From Desulfobacteraceae bacterium (GTDB taxonomy: Bacteria > Desulfobacterota > Desulfobacteria > Desulfobacterales > Desulfobacteraceae): a stretch of 41,520 nt of DNA. The translations under genes were made by a program, and so were the position numbers. Each line of letters begins with the position of its first letter. Position 1 is the first letter of the stretch. This document shows, piece by piece, positions 34,688 to 41,520 of the stretch. The notes beneath the pieces are model-generated. The model had not been told where the DNA came from and did not search any database. It saw nothing but the letters and a program-made list of their open reading frames with translations. The stretch spans positions 1-41,520 of the forward strand of contig JAAEMK010001345.1 of the NCBI GenBank assembly GCA_024225635.1, written 5' to 3'.

Positions 34688-35876
34688 ACGCCCCCTCAAG
34701 GGATTGGCCTTGGGTCTTTCCCTTGCCCTGGCCCTGGTGCTTTCCCTTCCCCTTATCTGCCGGGCCCAGGGGTTTATCACGGTCAGGGACCAGCGGGGGG
34801 TTGACGTCAAGGTCCCCAAAACCATCAACCGGGTGGTCACCATCAGCGACGGCATGATCGAAGGGGTGATGACCCGGCTCAAGGTAGCCGACAAAATCGT
34901 GGGCCTGGGCTCAGGGTGCATTCCCAAAACCTGGTCCTACACCTATCCCACCCTTGGCGCCGAAACCTATGATTACCACGACGGCATGAATCCCGTGACC
35001 TATCTCAACCCGGGCCTCATGGATCTGCCCCTTGTCGCCCGGTCCGGCACGGGCATCAACTATGAACGGCTTGCAAGCCTGGAACCTGATGTCGTGATCA
35101 TAAGAACCGGCTCCTGCTCCCTCATGGGGGGAAGGGACGTGATCAACAAGGGAATATGGCTGATCGAATCCCTGGGCATCCCCCTGGTGGTTCTCCACGG
35201 TCCCAACACCCTTGACAAACCGGATCTTGGCTCCCTGGGCCGGGAGATAAGGATCATCGGCGAGGTGTTCCGGCAATCAGAGGCCGCAAACGAGCTTGCC
35301 GCCTTTCTGGAAGACAGCATCAACCTTGTCCGGGAGCGCACCCGTGATATCCCGGAGGCGGATAAAAAGGAAGTACTCCTCCTCGGCCTGTCGCCCAAGG
35401 CGAGAAGCCAGGGGGCCGCGGGCCATGCCAAGGGCCGGGACACCATCCAGACCCATCTTCTTAACAAGTATGTCAATGCCAACAACGCTTACAAGGGCAG
35501 CGGCGCCTGGGGCATCCTCAACACCGGGCAGCTCCTGGCCCTTGACCCGGATGTGATCGTCCTGGTCACGGCCTGGGGCTACCACCCCCCCAGGGAACTG
35601 TACGAAGCGCCCTACTATCAGAATCTAAAGGATATGACCGCCGTCCGGAACAGGGCGGTATCCGCCCTGCCCTGGACCCCCTGCAACTGCGAAAAACGGC
35701 TGGAATACCCCATCGATGTCATGGTCATGGCAAAGGCGGCCTATCCCGAACGCTTCCGGGATATCGACCTTGGCGACTGGCTTCTGACATTTTACCAAAA
35801 CCTCTACGGCGTTGACAAAAACACGGCAAAAGAACTCAGGGCCTGCCAATGGATGGAATGGACCATCAAGGAGTAA
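34674..35876 (+). CDS. FecB/BtuF-type ABC transporter substrate-binding protein
   Basis: This 400-residue protein has a signal peptide (about residues 1-33). The mature protein starts DQRGVDVKVPKTINRVVTI, as in periplasmic metal-chelate receptors, then LEPDVVIIRTG and a late LALDPDVIVLVTAWG. It lacks a lipobox. It is the natural partner of the FecCD/E-type permease and ATPase at 22529-24365, from which it is about 10 kb away, and both units have the same leader. Candidates for the ligand are a corrinoid, a siderophore-like chelate or an oxyanion. Confidence 0.88.
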   Translation: MSGIRRPLKGLALGLSLALALVLSLPLICRAQGFITVRDQRGVDVKVPKTINRVVTISDGMIEGVMTRLKVADKIVGLGSGCIPKTWSYTYPTLGAETYDYHDGMNPVTYLNPGLMDLPLVARSGTGINYERLASLEPDVVIIRTGSCSLMGGRDVINKGIWLIESLGIPLVVLHGPNTLDKPDLGSLGREIRIIGEVFRQSEAANELAAFLEDSINLVRERTRDIPEADKKEVLLLGLSPKARSQGAAGHAKGRDTIQTHLLNKYVNANNAYKGSGAWGILNTGQLLALDPDVIVLVTAWGYHPPRELYEAPYYQNLKDMTAVRNRAVSALPWTPCNCEKRLEYPIDVMVMAKAAYPERFRDIDLGDWLLTFYQNLYGVDKNTAKELRACQWMEWTIKE

Positions 35877-35879
35877 CCA

Positions 35880-36518
35880 ATGGAAATGACACAACAGGAT
35901 ATTGAAAGAAAACGCTTTTTCAACAAGAGGGCGGAAAACTGGCTGGACAAATTCTACAAGAATCCCGAAACCGGAAACCATGACCGCTACTCGGAAAAAA
36001 TAGAGCGCATCATCAAATCCCTTGACCCGGCCCCCCACCACCGGGTGCTGGACGCAGGGTGCGGCAGCGGGGTGCTTGCCCCCTACCTCCTGAAGCGGCT
36101 CTCCCCTGAAGGCCGGCTCTATGAGCTGGACTATGCCGAGGAGATGATCAAGGTCAACCAGGCACTCCACAAGGGAGAGAACATCAGCTTCATCTGCTCC
36201 CCGGTGACCAACATTCCCCTTGGGGACAACCATTGCGACCGGGTGATCTGCTTTGCCTGTTTTCCCCACTTTCCGGACAAGGCCCTGGCCCTTGAAAGCC
36301 TGGTGCGGGTCCTTAAGCCCGGCGGCCTCCTGGTGATCGCCCACCTTATGTCATCCAGTGAGCTTTCGAACCATCACAGGACGGAGAGCGCGGTCTCAAA
36401 CGACCGTCTCCCAGACAAAAACGAAATGGAAGAACTCTTTGACAATGCCGGGCTCACCATGGAACGCTTTGTTGACACCCCGGGATTCCACACCATCCAG
36501 GGACGCTACAGCGGTTAG
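35880..36518 (+). CDS. Class I SAM-dependent methyltransferase
   Basis: This 212-residue UbiE-like methyltransferase has motif I VLDAGCGSGVLAPYL, motif II DRVICFACFPHF and motif III LKPGGLLVIAHLMSSSE. It begins 3 bp after the binding-protein stop and ends the operon. It is of a different subgroup from the first methyltransferase. Confidence 0.88.
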   Translation: MEMTQQDIERKRFFNKRAENWLDKFYKNPETGNHDRYSEKIERIIKSLDPAPHHRVLDAGCGSGVLAPYLLKRLSPEGRLYELDYAEEMIKVNQALHKGENISFICSPVTNIPLGDNHCDRVICFACFPHFPDKALALESLVRVLKPGGLLVIAHLMSSSELSNHHRTESAVSNDRLPDKNEMEELFDNAGLTMERFVDTPGFHTIQGRYSG

Positions 36519-36544
36519 AAGGCTTTGACGATAAAATCATGATC

Positions 36545-36583
36545 AGGCCCGGCAGGATACAACATGGGTTTCCTGCCGGGCCT
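36545..36583 (+). terminator. Strong hairpin after the methyltransferase operon
   Basis: Perfect 13-bp GC-rich arms (36545-36557 and 36571-36583) with a 13-nt loop lie 26 bp after the stop. There is no T-run. It probably ends or stabilises the transcript. The remaining bases to 36756 show nothing clear. Confidence 0.6.
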
Positions 36584-36756
36584 GGTGCATATTCCAGTAT
36601 TTTTCCGACCCTGCCTGGTTAGCCTACAAACTATTTTCCGTGTAATCTGCACTGTTACCTTACTTTAATTCTTTGTAGATTCCTTTGGCGGCAGGGAACT
36701 TAGCGCCACAGAACAGACAGCCCCACCTTGGTGAGAAATGGAGTTATGGTCCCCCC

Positions 36757-36785
36757 TTGACGAGTGTTAACATATTTGTTATCTT
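36757..36785 (+). promoter_or_regulatory. Promoter and operator of the toxin-antitoxin pair
   Basis: TTGACG (36757-36762), a 17-bp spacer and TATCTT (36780-36785); the toxin ATG at 36793 would be nearly leaderless. An inverted repeat TAACA-N4-TGTTA (36768-36781) between the boxes fits an antitoxin operator. Confidence 0.55.
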
Positions 36786-36792
36786 ATTTACC

Positions 36793-37125
36793 ATGGAATG
36801 GGAAATCAGCTATTACAACGATACTCTGCAACAAGAAATCATGTCATTACCCATAGGCATGCAGGCCAGGTATATTCATTTGACCAGACGCATGCTTGAA
36901 TATGGTCCCAACCTGGGAATGCCCCATACCCGGGCCATGGGAGACGGACTTTTTGAATTGAGACTCAAAAGCAAATAGGGAATCGGCAGAGTCTTTTATG
37001 GTATCATGATCGAACAAAAAATCATCATGCTTCACAGTTTTGTAAAAAAGACTCAAAAAACACCCGTTAAAGAGTTGAACAAAGCAAAACAACGACTGAA
37101 GGAGGTAAAAAATGTTAACCCATGA
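36793..37125 (+). pseudogene. HigB/RelE-type (Gp49-like) toxin with in-frame amber codon
   Basis: The first 61 codons (MEWEISYYNDTLQQEI ... MPHTRAMGDGLFELRLKSK) match phage-derived Gp49/HigB-type toxins. A TAG at 36976-36978 then stops the frame. Past it the same frame continues as GIGRVFYGIMIEQKIIMLHSF and VKKTQKTPVKELNKAKQRLK, the normal family ending, to TGA at 37123. The family has Glu at the stop position, so GAG to TAG is the simplest change. The toxin should be inactive unless the codon is read through. Confidence 0.75.
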
Positions 37126-37402
37126 TGAAATGATAAAGAAGATGCTCGAAGATCCCGCTGTCAAATCCGAGTATGATGCCCTTGAGGATGACTTCAGCCT
37201 CCTTGACGAACTGCTCAAGGCAAGAAAAAGGGCCAACATGACCCAGGCAGATGTGGCCGAGGCGATGAAAACCCAAGCCCCTGCAGTGGCACGGATCGAA
37301 TCAGGAGGAGGGAGCAAGAAACATTCTCCCTCCATCGCAACATTACGTCGGTACGCTGAAGCTGTAGGGTGCAAACTCAAGATAACCCTTGAACCCATAT
37401 AG
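37112..37402 (+). CDS. HigA-like XRE-family antitoxin
   Basis: This 96-residue protein has an XRE helix-turn-helix in the second half (ANMTQADVAEAMKTQAPAVA), with the usual IATLRRYAEAVGCKLKITL ending. AAGGAGG lies just upstream of the ATG, and the gene overlaps the toxin frame by 14 bp. It looks intact, so it may survive as an orphan regulator of its own promoter. Confidence 0.87.
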   Translation: MLTHDEMIKKMLEDPAVKSEYDALEDDFSLLDELLKARKRANMTQADVAEAMKTQAPAVARIESGGGSKKHSPSIATLRRYAEAVGCKLKITLEPI

Positions 37403-37502
37403 TTTTTTTTGCAGGATTCATACTTTCACCACCTGGTCCTGAACCAGGCTGCCCCCCACCCGTTCCATACATCAGGCATTGCAAATTGATATCGTTGCGG
37501 GG

Positions 37503-38648
37503 TCAGGGCAGATTGGGCCGGCAATTGGCAACGAACTGCTCATATCTGTGGGCATTTCTCCAGACACCGGTGTCAGCAATGTCATGAAAGTATATGTGGA
37601 ACGTTTCGTGTATGAGCGTCAGGGCTCGCATATCAGGACTCGTATCCGCCCCATTCCACCATCTTTGACACAGGTAAATTCGAGCAGTGGTCGGACATGC
37701 GCATGCCCACACCCCGGCACCACAGCATGGACCGGAATAACCCGGACAGTTAGCGGTTGTAAGATTTGCCGGTCCCAGGCATACATACCTCAAAAAGCCA
37801 CGGTTCAACATTCTTCTCGTCAATTGAAATCGACGAATCAAAGTATGAACCGAACGGGCATCATGGCTGGTCCAGATTGTCCTGTCTTCAGGATTCAGGT
37901 TGAACTGTGCCCGAAGCTGCGCGCCGACACAATCCGAAAGCGTTGTCGAATCAATGGGTTGCCCCCTGCGAATTTGTCTGCGCGCGGACTGAAGCTCTTC
38001 GATTATGTCGTCCAGCAGCTCAATGGCCCTTCTGTCGGCTGCCCTTATGGTGTCTAACGGATTACCGCCGACTATTGCCGGGCTGGCTCCCCCGCAATTG
38101 ACCAGGTTGGCCCTGACCCGGCGCCTGATCTTGTTAGAAGATCCGCCGGACTGAACCACATGTGCAAGCTCATGGGCAAGCAATCTTTTACCGGATGATA
38201 TGCCCGGAGCATATTTTCCCGCACCAAAATAGATATTTTTCTTATAAGTAAATGCCTGGGCATTTAGCTCCCTATTCATTATGTCGGCATTACTATCGGT
38301 ATGAACTTTAACGTCACTGAAATCAACCCCAAACCGCCTCTCCATAAAACGCCTGTCGGCTATCGGTAATCCCTCTCCCCCACCCTTGCTGCGATCTAAC
38401 CGGGTACGCAAACCATCCGCTACCGGATAAGTCCCATGGGAAAGGACTTTTGTCATCATGGGTTTGGGCTGAATCAAAGGCGCACACCGTGGGCAGCCGC
38501 CATCACAGGGACAGATGGGTTTGAGTTGTATGGTTGATGCCTGGTGGTGGCTGTCAGTGCCGGGGGCATTTTTCAGCGGCAACGGAACCGCATTATGTTT
38601 TTTCCTGAATACACTCTCCGGATGAGGTTTTCCGGCAACGGATTTCAT
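37503..38648 (-). CDS. DUF4157 (eCIS core) protein with C-terminal aspzincin-like protease
   Basis: This 381-residue protein has a Cys motif near the start (CPCDGGCPRC, residues 46-55), then the DUF4157/eCIS-core domain (about 92-167) ending in HELAHVVQ (His159-His163). The C-terminal half has a second HExxH, HETFH at 347-351, followed by HD and NAHRYEQF. This resembles M35 aspzincins, whose motif NAxxYxxF follows the zinc site. DUF4157 proteins are often effectors or precursors linked to extracellular contractile injection systems, but no tail genes are in the window. It has no signal peptide. AGAGGAG precedes the ATG, and four operator-like repeats lie 38-106 bp upstream. Confidence 0.8.
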   Translation of the reverse strand: MKSVAGKPHPESVFRKKHNAVPLPLKNAPGTDSHHQASTIQLKPICPCDGGCPRCAPLIQPKPMMTKVLSHGTYPVADGLRTRLDRSKGGGEGLPIADRRFMERRFGVDFSDVKVHTDSNADIMNRELNAQAFTYKKNIYFGAGKYAPGISSGKRLLAHELAHVVQSGGSSNKIRRRVRANLVNCGGASPAIVGGNPLDTIRAADRRAIELLDDIIEELQSARRQIRRGQPIDSTTLSDCVGAQLRAQFNLNPEDRTIWTSHDARSVHTLIRRFQLTRRMLNRGFLRYVCLGPANLTTANCPGYSGPCCGAGVWACACPTTARIYLCQRWWNGADTSPDMRALTLIHETFHIYFHDIADTGVWRNAHRYEQFVANCRPNLP

Positions 38649-38685
38649 CTGCCTGTTCTCCTCTATCTGTCCCAGGTGACCAACA

Positions 38686-38754
38686 TTCCCCTAAGGAGAA
38701 ACATTCCCCTAAGGAGAAACATTCACCTAAGGAGAAACTTTCACCTAAGGAGAA
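38686..38754. repeat. Four 18-bp tandem repeats resembling the MerR operator
   Basis: Four 15-base near-palindromes TTC(C/A)CCTAAGGAGAA start at 38686, 38704, 38722 and 38740, exactly 18 bp apart. The first two match 13 of 15 bases of the dyad in the promoter at 40160, the others 12 of 15. The array lies between merR and the DUF4157 gene. A run of Shine-Dalgarno-like AAGGAGA strings is an incidental property on the plus strand. Confidence 0.65.
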
Positions 38755-38813
38755 ACATTGCCCCCCGGGGTTCCACGGCGCCCTATCGTTCCGGGGGCTG
38801 ACTTTGGGAGGTA

Positions 38814-39650
38814 CTATAAATGATTATTTCTTGAAACATTCATCATCACCTCTGTTACGAATTGCGCATCATTTCTGGTGGTCCAGTAATCCGTAACATA
38901 CCTTTCGTAGGAATCTTCACCTATATTATACCTGTGCTTCCCGGCCCAACGGGATATTTTTTCGTATGTTTCATTAATATTTTCATGGGAACCGATGTGA
39001 TAACAGGAAATCATCATCTGCCCGCCAAAGGACATTTTTTCATCTTCTTTACATTCCTTTAATGTTTTCTGCATAATTCTTATCTTTTGACTCTTGTTCT
39101 CCATCCGGTCTTTAAAGGAAGAAAAATTTATCATGACAGGCCCTGTTATCTCATTGTTTACCTGTTCCACATGATTTGTAAATTCAATGTTGATAATGGA
39201 TTCCATGATTTCATTATTAAAGGTCTGGTCCAGGTAGAGATAATCCGACGTGTCAACATATTTAACGGCCACTTCCTGAATTTCATTATCTATTACCATC
39301 TCGGCTTCCAGGATCAGATCATACCAGTCCTTGACGGATACATACTTTCTGCGGATCTCTTCCTGTTCTTTTTCAAGCTCGCCGATCTTTGATTCAAAGG
39401 ATTTTTTAATCGTTTTATATACATTACCCTCGATGAACTCCCGCATTTCATCAAGTTTAAATCCCATCTGCTTATAATATTTTATTACAGGGACAGCCAA
39501 TAATGATTCGTTGGAATAATATCTATAATTATTGACGCAGTCTCGCTCGGATTTAATAAGACCAATTTTGTCATAGTATCGAAGTGCCTTCTTTGATATA
39601 TTGCATAACCGACTCACTTCTCCGATGGAATATCTGTCTTTATACTTCAT
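38814..39650 (-). CDS. MerR-family regulator with GyrI-like effector domain
   Basis: This 278-residue regulator has the MerR helix-turn-helix (YSIGEVSRLCNISKKALRYYDKIGL, residues 7-31) and wing, a coiled-coil (about 80-115), and a C-terminal GyrI/BmrR-like ligand domain (around SCYHIGSHENINETYEKI). Cysteines for metal sensing are not arranged as in metal-type MerR, so a small organic ligand is expected. It faces away from the BMC operon, and its likely target promoter lies at 40160. AT-rich codon use differs from its neighbours and may indicate transfer together with the BMC locus. Confidence 0.88.
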   Translation of the reverse strand: MKYKDRYSIGEVSRLCNISKKALRYYDKIGLIKSERDCVNNYRYYSNESLLAVPVIKYYKQMGFKLDEMREFIEGNVYKTIKKSFESKIGELEKEQEEIRRKYVSVKDWYDLILEAEMVIDNEIQEVAVKYVDTSDYLYLDQTFNNEIMESIINIEFTNHVEQVNNEITGPVMINFSSFKDRMENKSQKIRIMQKTLKECKEDEKMSFGGQMMISCYHIGSHENINETYEKISRWAGKHRYNIGEDSYERYVTDYWTTRNDAQFVTEVMMNVSRNNHL

Positions 39651-40159
39651 AAACTAGCCTCTTCGCTTGGTAATGTATCAGGCGTCAATTTTTTGTCCGA
39701 TGGTCCATTGCCTGCACGGTGCCCAGACCCACTGCGTATCCATTCTCCTTCTTATCATTTCCGCTCCGGGTTTATGCCGCCCTCCCCGGGATGCTTGTTT
39801 CTCTGGCCTAACGTACTACGGAACGATCTGGATTTAAACGAATTTTTTGAACCCTATTCAGTTTAAGCCCTCGGCCCCATCCCCCCGCCCCTGCCTGTTT
39901 ATCACCCGGTTCAAATTAAACCGTTTCGTTCCGGGGTGGGACGGCACCGATTTTGCCCCATGGGAGACCGCATATGAAGCGGCCCGGAACGGTTACAGAT
40001 CAGTTCTCCCGCCCCGGAACCCCGCTCGGCGCGATTGAGCGCCGGGTTCGCAATTCCATGGAAACCGTCAGCCGGAACATGACGGAATATCCGGGATAAC
40101 ATTTCGAAAATCCCGCAAAAACCTTTCATAAATATTTTTATTTTTTTTAAAAACATACA
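39651..40159. other. Non-coding gap between merR and the BMC promoter
   Basis: I see no gene here. A 63-codon frame at 39847-40038 on the plus strand has no ribosome-binding site and no protein-like pattern. A GC-rich imperfect hairpin around 40018-40052 (CGGCGC/GCGCCG core) could end transcription. The rest shows nothing I can interpret. Confidence 0.5.
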
Positions 40160-40190
40160 TTGACATTCCCCTTAGGGGAAAAGATATGCT
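40160..40190 (+). promoter_or_regulatory. MerR-type promoter of the BMC operon
   Basis: TTGACA (40160-40165) and TATGCT (40185-40190) are 19 bp apart, the over-long spacing that MerR activators correct. The spacer holds a perfect dyad TTCCCCT-T-AGGGGAA (40166-40180), the place where MerR proteins bind. The shell-protein start is 112 bp downstream. Confidence 0.8.
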
Positions 40191-40301
40191 CGCTCAAAAA
40201 TTGAAGTATGTGGCCATTATGCATCAACATTTTTTGTTTTTTGCGTAATGGGGCTCAACTGAGATTTTAAAAAGTTAGTTTTAGTTAAGGAAAGGATTAG
40301 G

Positions 40302-40892
40302 ATGGAACAAAAAGCCCTTGGACTTGTGGAAACCCTCGGTCTGGTTCCTGCCATCGAGGGGGCCGACGCCGCCGTCAAATCCGCGGATGTGGAGTTGACG
40401 GGGTTGGAGATGATCGGCGCAGGTCTTGTCACCATCAAAATCGTCGGGGACATCAGCGCTGTTTCATCTGCGGTTGACGCAGGCAAAGCAGCTGCCACAC
40501 GGGTGGGAACGGTGCGTTCCAGCACCGTGATCGGAAGGACCGGCGAGGGCCTTGAAACCGTGCTCGAGCCCAGGCCCGGCCCGGAAAAAACAGCCCCTGT
40601 AACAGAGCCTGAAACGGTTACCAGCAAAGCCCCTGAAACAAAGACTCAAGAGGTTATCGGCAAGCCCCTTGAAGCTGAGACGGAACCGGTTATTGACAAA
40701 GCCCCTGATAAAAAGGCTGCCGTTAAAAAAACAGTGGATCGGGCCGCGCTCAAGAACATGAGCGTCGTAAAGTTGAGACAGTTTGCCCGGAAGCTTCCCG
40801 GACTCCCCCTGGCGCAGAAGAAGATCAAGTATGCCAGGAAAAAAGAGTTGATAGAAGCAATTGTTGAATACCATAGAAACGAGGAGAAATAA
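40302..40892 (+). CDS. Bacterial microcompartment shell protein with Rho-N/SAP-like tail
   Basis: This 196-residue protein has a canonical BMC domain at residues 1-88 (ALGLVETLGLVPAIEGADAA ... GAGLVTIKIVGDISAVSSAV), an acidic Pro/Glu/Thr/Lys linker at about 90-145, and a helical tail at 148-193 (LKNMSVVKLRQFARKL ... RKKELIEAIVEY) resembling the Rho-N/HeH motif. The BMC-H part would form hexamers in the shell facet; the tail may bind nucleic acid, other shell parts or cargo (inference). AGGAAAGGATTAGG precedes the ATG. It is the first gene of the operon and lies 5 bp before the aldehyde dehydrogenase. Confidence 0.9.
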   Translation: MEQKALGLVETLGLVPAIEGADAAVKSADVELTGLEMIGAGLVTIKIVGDISAVSSAVDAGKAAATRVGTVRSSTVIGRTGEGLETVLEPRPGPEKTAPVTEPETVTSKAPETKTQEVIGKPLEAETEPVIDKAPDKKAAVKKTVDRAALKNMSVVKLRQFARKLPGLPLAQKKIKYARKKELIEAIVEYHRNEEK

Positions 40893-40897
40893 CCAGA

Positions 40898-41520
40898 ATG
40901 GTTGATAAAGATCTACTATCCATACAAGAGGCAAGGTCCCTTGTCCGGGCTGCCAGAACCGCCCAGGCCATCCTTGCAGAGATGAACCAGGAGCAGGTTG
41001 ACGACCTGATGCTCGCCATCTCCGTTGCTGCCGCCAAAGAGGCTGAATGCCTTGCAAAGCTTGCCAATGAAGAGACCGGCTTCGGCAAGTGGGCAGACAA
41101 GAAGGCCAAGAACATCCTTGCCTCCGAGAAGCTCTACACCTGCATCAAAGATATGAAAACCATCGGCATCGTCAACGAGGACAAGGACCAGAAGATCCTC
41201 GAAATCGCAACGCCTGCCGGAGTCATTGCCGGAATCATTCCCTCCACGAATCCGACCTCCACGACCATTTACAAGTCAATGATCTCCATCAAGGCTGGTA
41301 ACGCCATTGTTTTCACTCCCCATCCCAGTGCAGGCAAATGCATCGGTAAGACCGTTGAAATCATCAGGGCGGCCCTCAAGGCCAAGGGAGCTCCCGAAGA
41401 TCTTGTCAACGTCATGAGCCTTCCCTCCATCGGCGGCACCAACGAGCTGATGAAGCAGGCGGACCTGATCCTTGCCACCGGCGGTCCCGGCATGGTCAAG
41501 GCGGCTTACAGCTCAGGCAC
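40898..41520 (+). CDS. Acylating aldehyde dehydrogenase of the BMC (partial)
   Basis: The first 207 residues of an EutE/PduP/CutF-type CoA-acylating aldehyde dehydrogenase run off the window edge. Recognised blocks are NEETGFGKWADKKAKN, IATPAGVIAGIIPSTNPTST and FTPHPSAGKC. An N-terminal amphipathic helix (SIQEARSLVRAARTAQAIL) is a candidate encapsulation signal. The catalytic Cys lies beyond the edge. With the adjoining shell gene it marks an aldehyde-forming microcompartment, for instance for choline, ethanolamine or a diol; the substrate enzyme is not in view. Confidence 0.92.
   Translation, partial: MVDKDLLSIQEARSLVRAARTAQAILAEMNQEQVDDLMLAISVAAAKEAECLAKLANEETGFGKWADKKAKNILASEKLYTCIKDMKTIGIVNEDKDQKILEIATPAGVIAGIIPSTNPTSTTIYKSMISIKAGNAIVFTPHPSAGKCIGKTVEIIRAALKAKGAPEDLVNVMSLPSIGGTNELMKQADLILATGGPGMVKAAYSSG

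Noticed and set aside
36976-36978. Programmed pyrrolysine codon in the toxin
   Set aside because: No downstream pyrrolysine element or pyl gene is in view and a single GAG-to-TAG change explains it; kept only as something to check.
38686-38754. Possible CRISPR array
   Set aside because: Units are 15 bases with 3-base gaps; there are no spacers and no cas genes.
39847-40038. 63-codon plus-strand frame in the merR-BMC gap
   Set aside because: No ribosome-binding site, no recognisable motif, and composition like random DNA.

Overview
The window reads like a chromosomal segment of a sulfate-reducing Desulfobacterota bacterium, probably order Desulfobacterales. This is inferred from gene content, not from a marker gene: a tungstate/molybdate uptake system with a Mo-storage-type kinase fold protein, a ferredoxin-type regulator-like protein, Tat-exported DctP proteins, a SpoIIE-type partner-switching module, a DUF4340/GldG-type ABC system, and the start of a glycyl-radical-style bacterial microcompartment (BMC) locus. 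No rRNA or tRNA gene, CRISPR array or complete transposon was seen.

Layout. 1-2.5 kb: a 3'-truncated NACHT/STAND-type gene, a LysE exporter and a 35-residue lysine-rich protein. 2.5-8 kb: metal oxyanion block, with wtpC-wtpB and a TiaS-like 'DDTD' protein in one operon, a divergent PadR regulator/small protein pair with two dyads between them, then a MoSto-like protein and wtpA. 8.2-11 kb: acyl-CoA synthetase and PlsC acyltransferase around a REP-like repeat cluster. 11-16.4 kb: DUF4340, GldG-like, ABC-2 permease and ABC ATPase headed by a protein with two ribbon-helix-helix-like units. 16.5-18.8 kb: a calcium-binding-repeat protein and two Hsp20 genes. 18.9-22.1 kb: amidohydrolase, DUF2284, S4 RNA-binding protein and an EAL-HDOD protein.

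22.3-24.4 kb and 33.6-36.5 kb carry two halves of a FecBCD/BtuCDF-type ABC importer: permease plus ATPase in the first, binding protein flanked by two SAM methyltransferases in the second. Both halves are preceded by near-identical leaders of about 190 nt with a promoter-like TTGACACCCTG box, two tiny reading frames (the second ending in codons for R-C-K-K), and a strong intrinsic terminator just before the first gene. This looks like transcription attenuation shared by two operons. The TTGACACCCTG box also forms the -35 region of the tungstate operon promoter. Between the halves (24.4-32 kb) is a minus-strand run of two DctP-like Tat proteins with no TRAP permease, a TorS-like membrane PP2C phosphatase, an slr1658/SiaB-type switch kinase, an slr1659-type STAS protein and a hybrid histidine kinase. 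I interpret it as a periplasmic-ligand-driven partner switch. Two decayed DctP fragments flank the neighbouring Fe-S protein gene, and an 82-bp inverted-repeat element appears to have broken the kinase N-terminus.

36.7-38.7 kb: a HigBA-type toxin-antitoxin pair whose toxin has an in-frame amber codon, and a DUF4157 (eCIS-core) protein with a second, aspzincin-like HExxH domain. 38.8-41.5 kb: a MerR/GyrI-like regulator and a BMC operon start (shell protein with a Rho-N-like tail, acylating aldehyde dehydrogenase). The BMC promoter has the distorted 19-bp spacer and central dyad typical of MerR targets. Four 18-bp tandem near-copies of that dyad lie upstream of the DUF4157 gene, suggesting that the MerR protein may control both.
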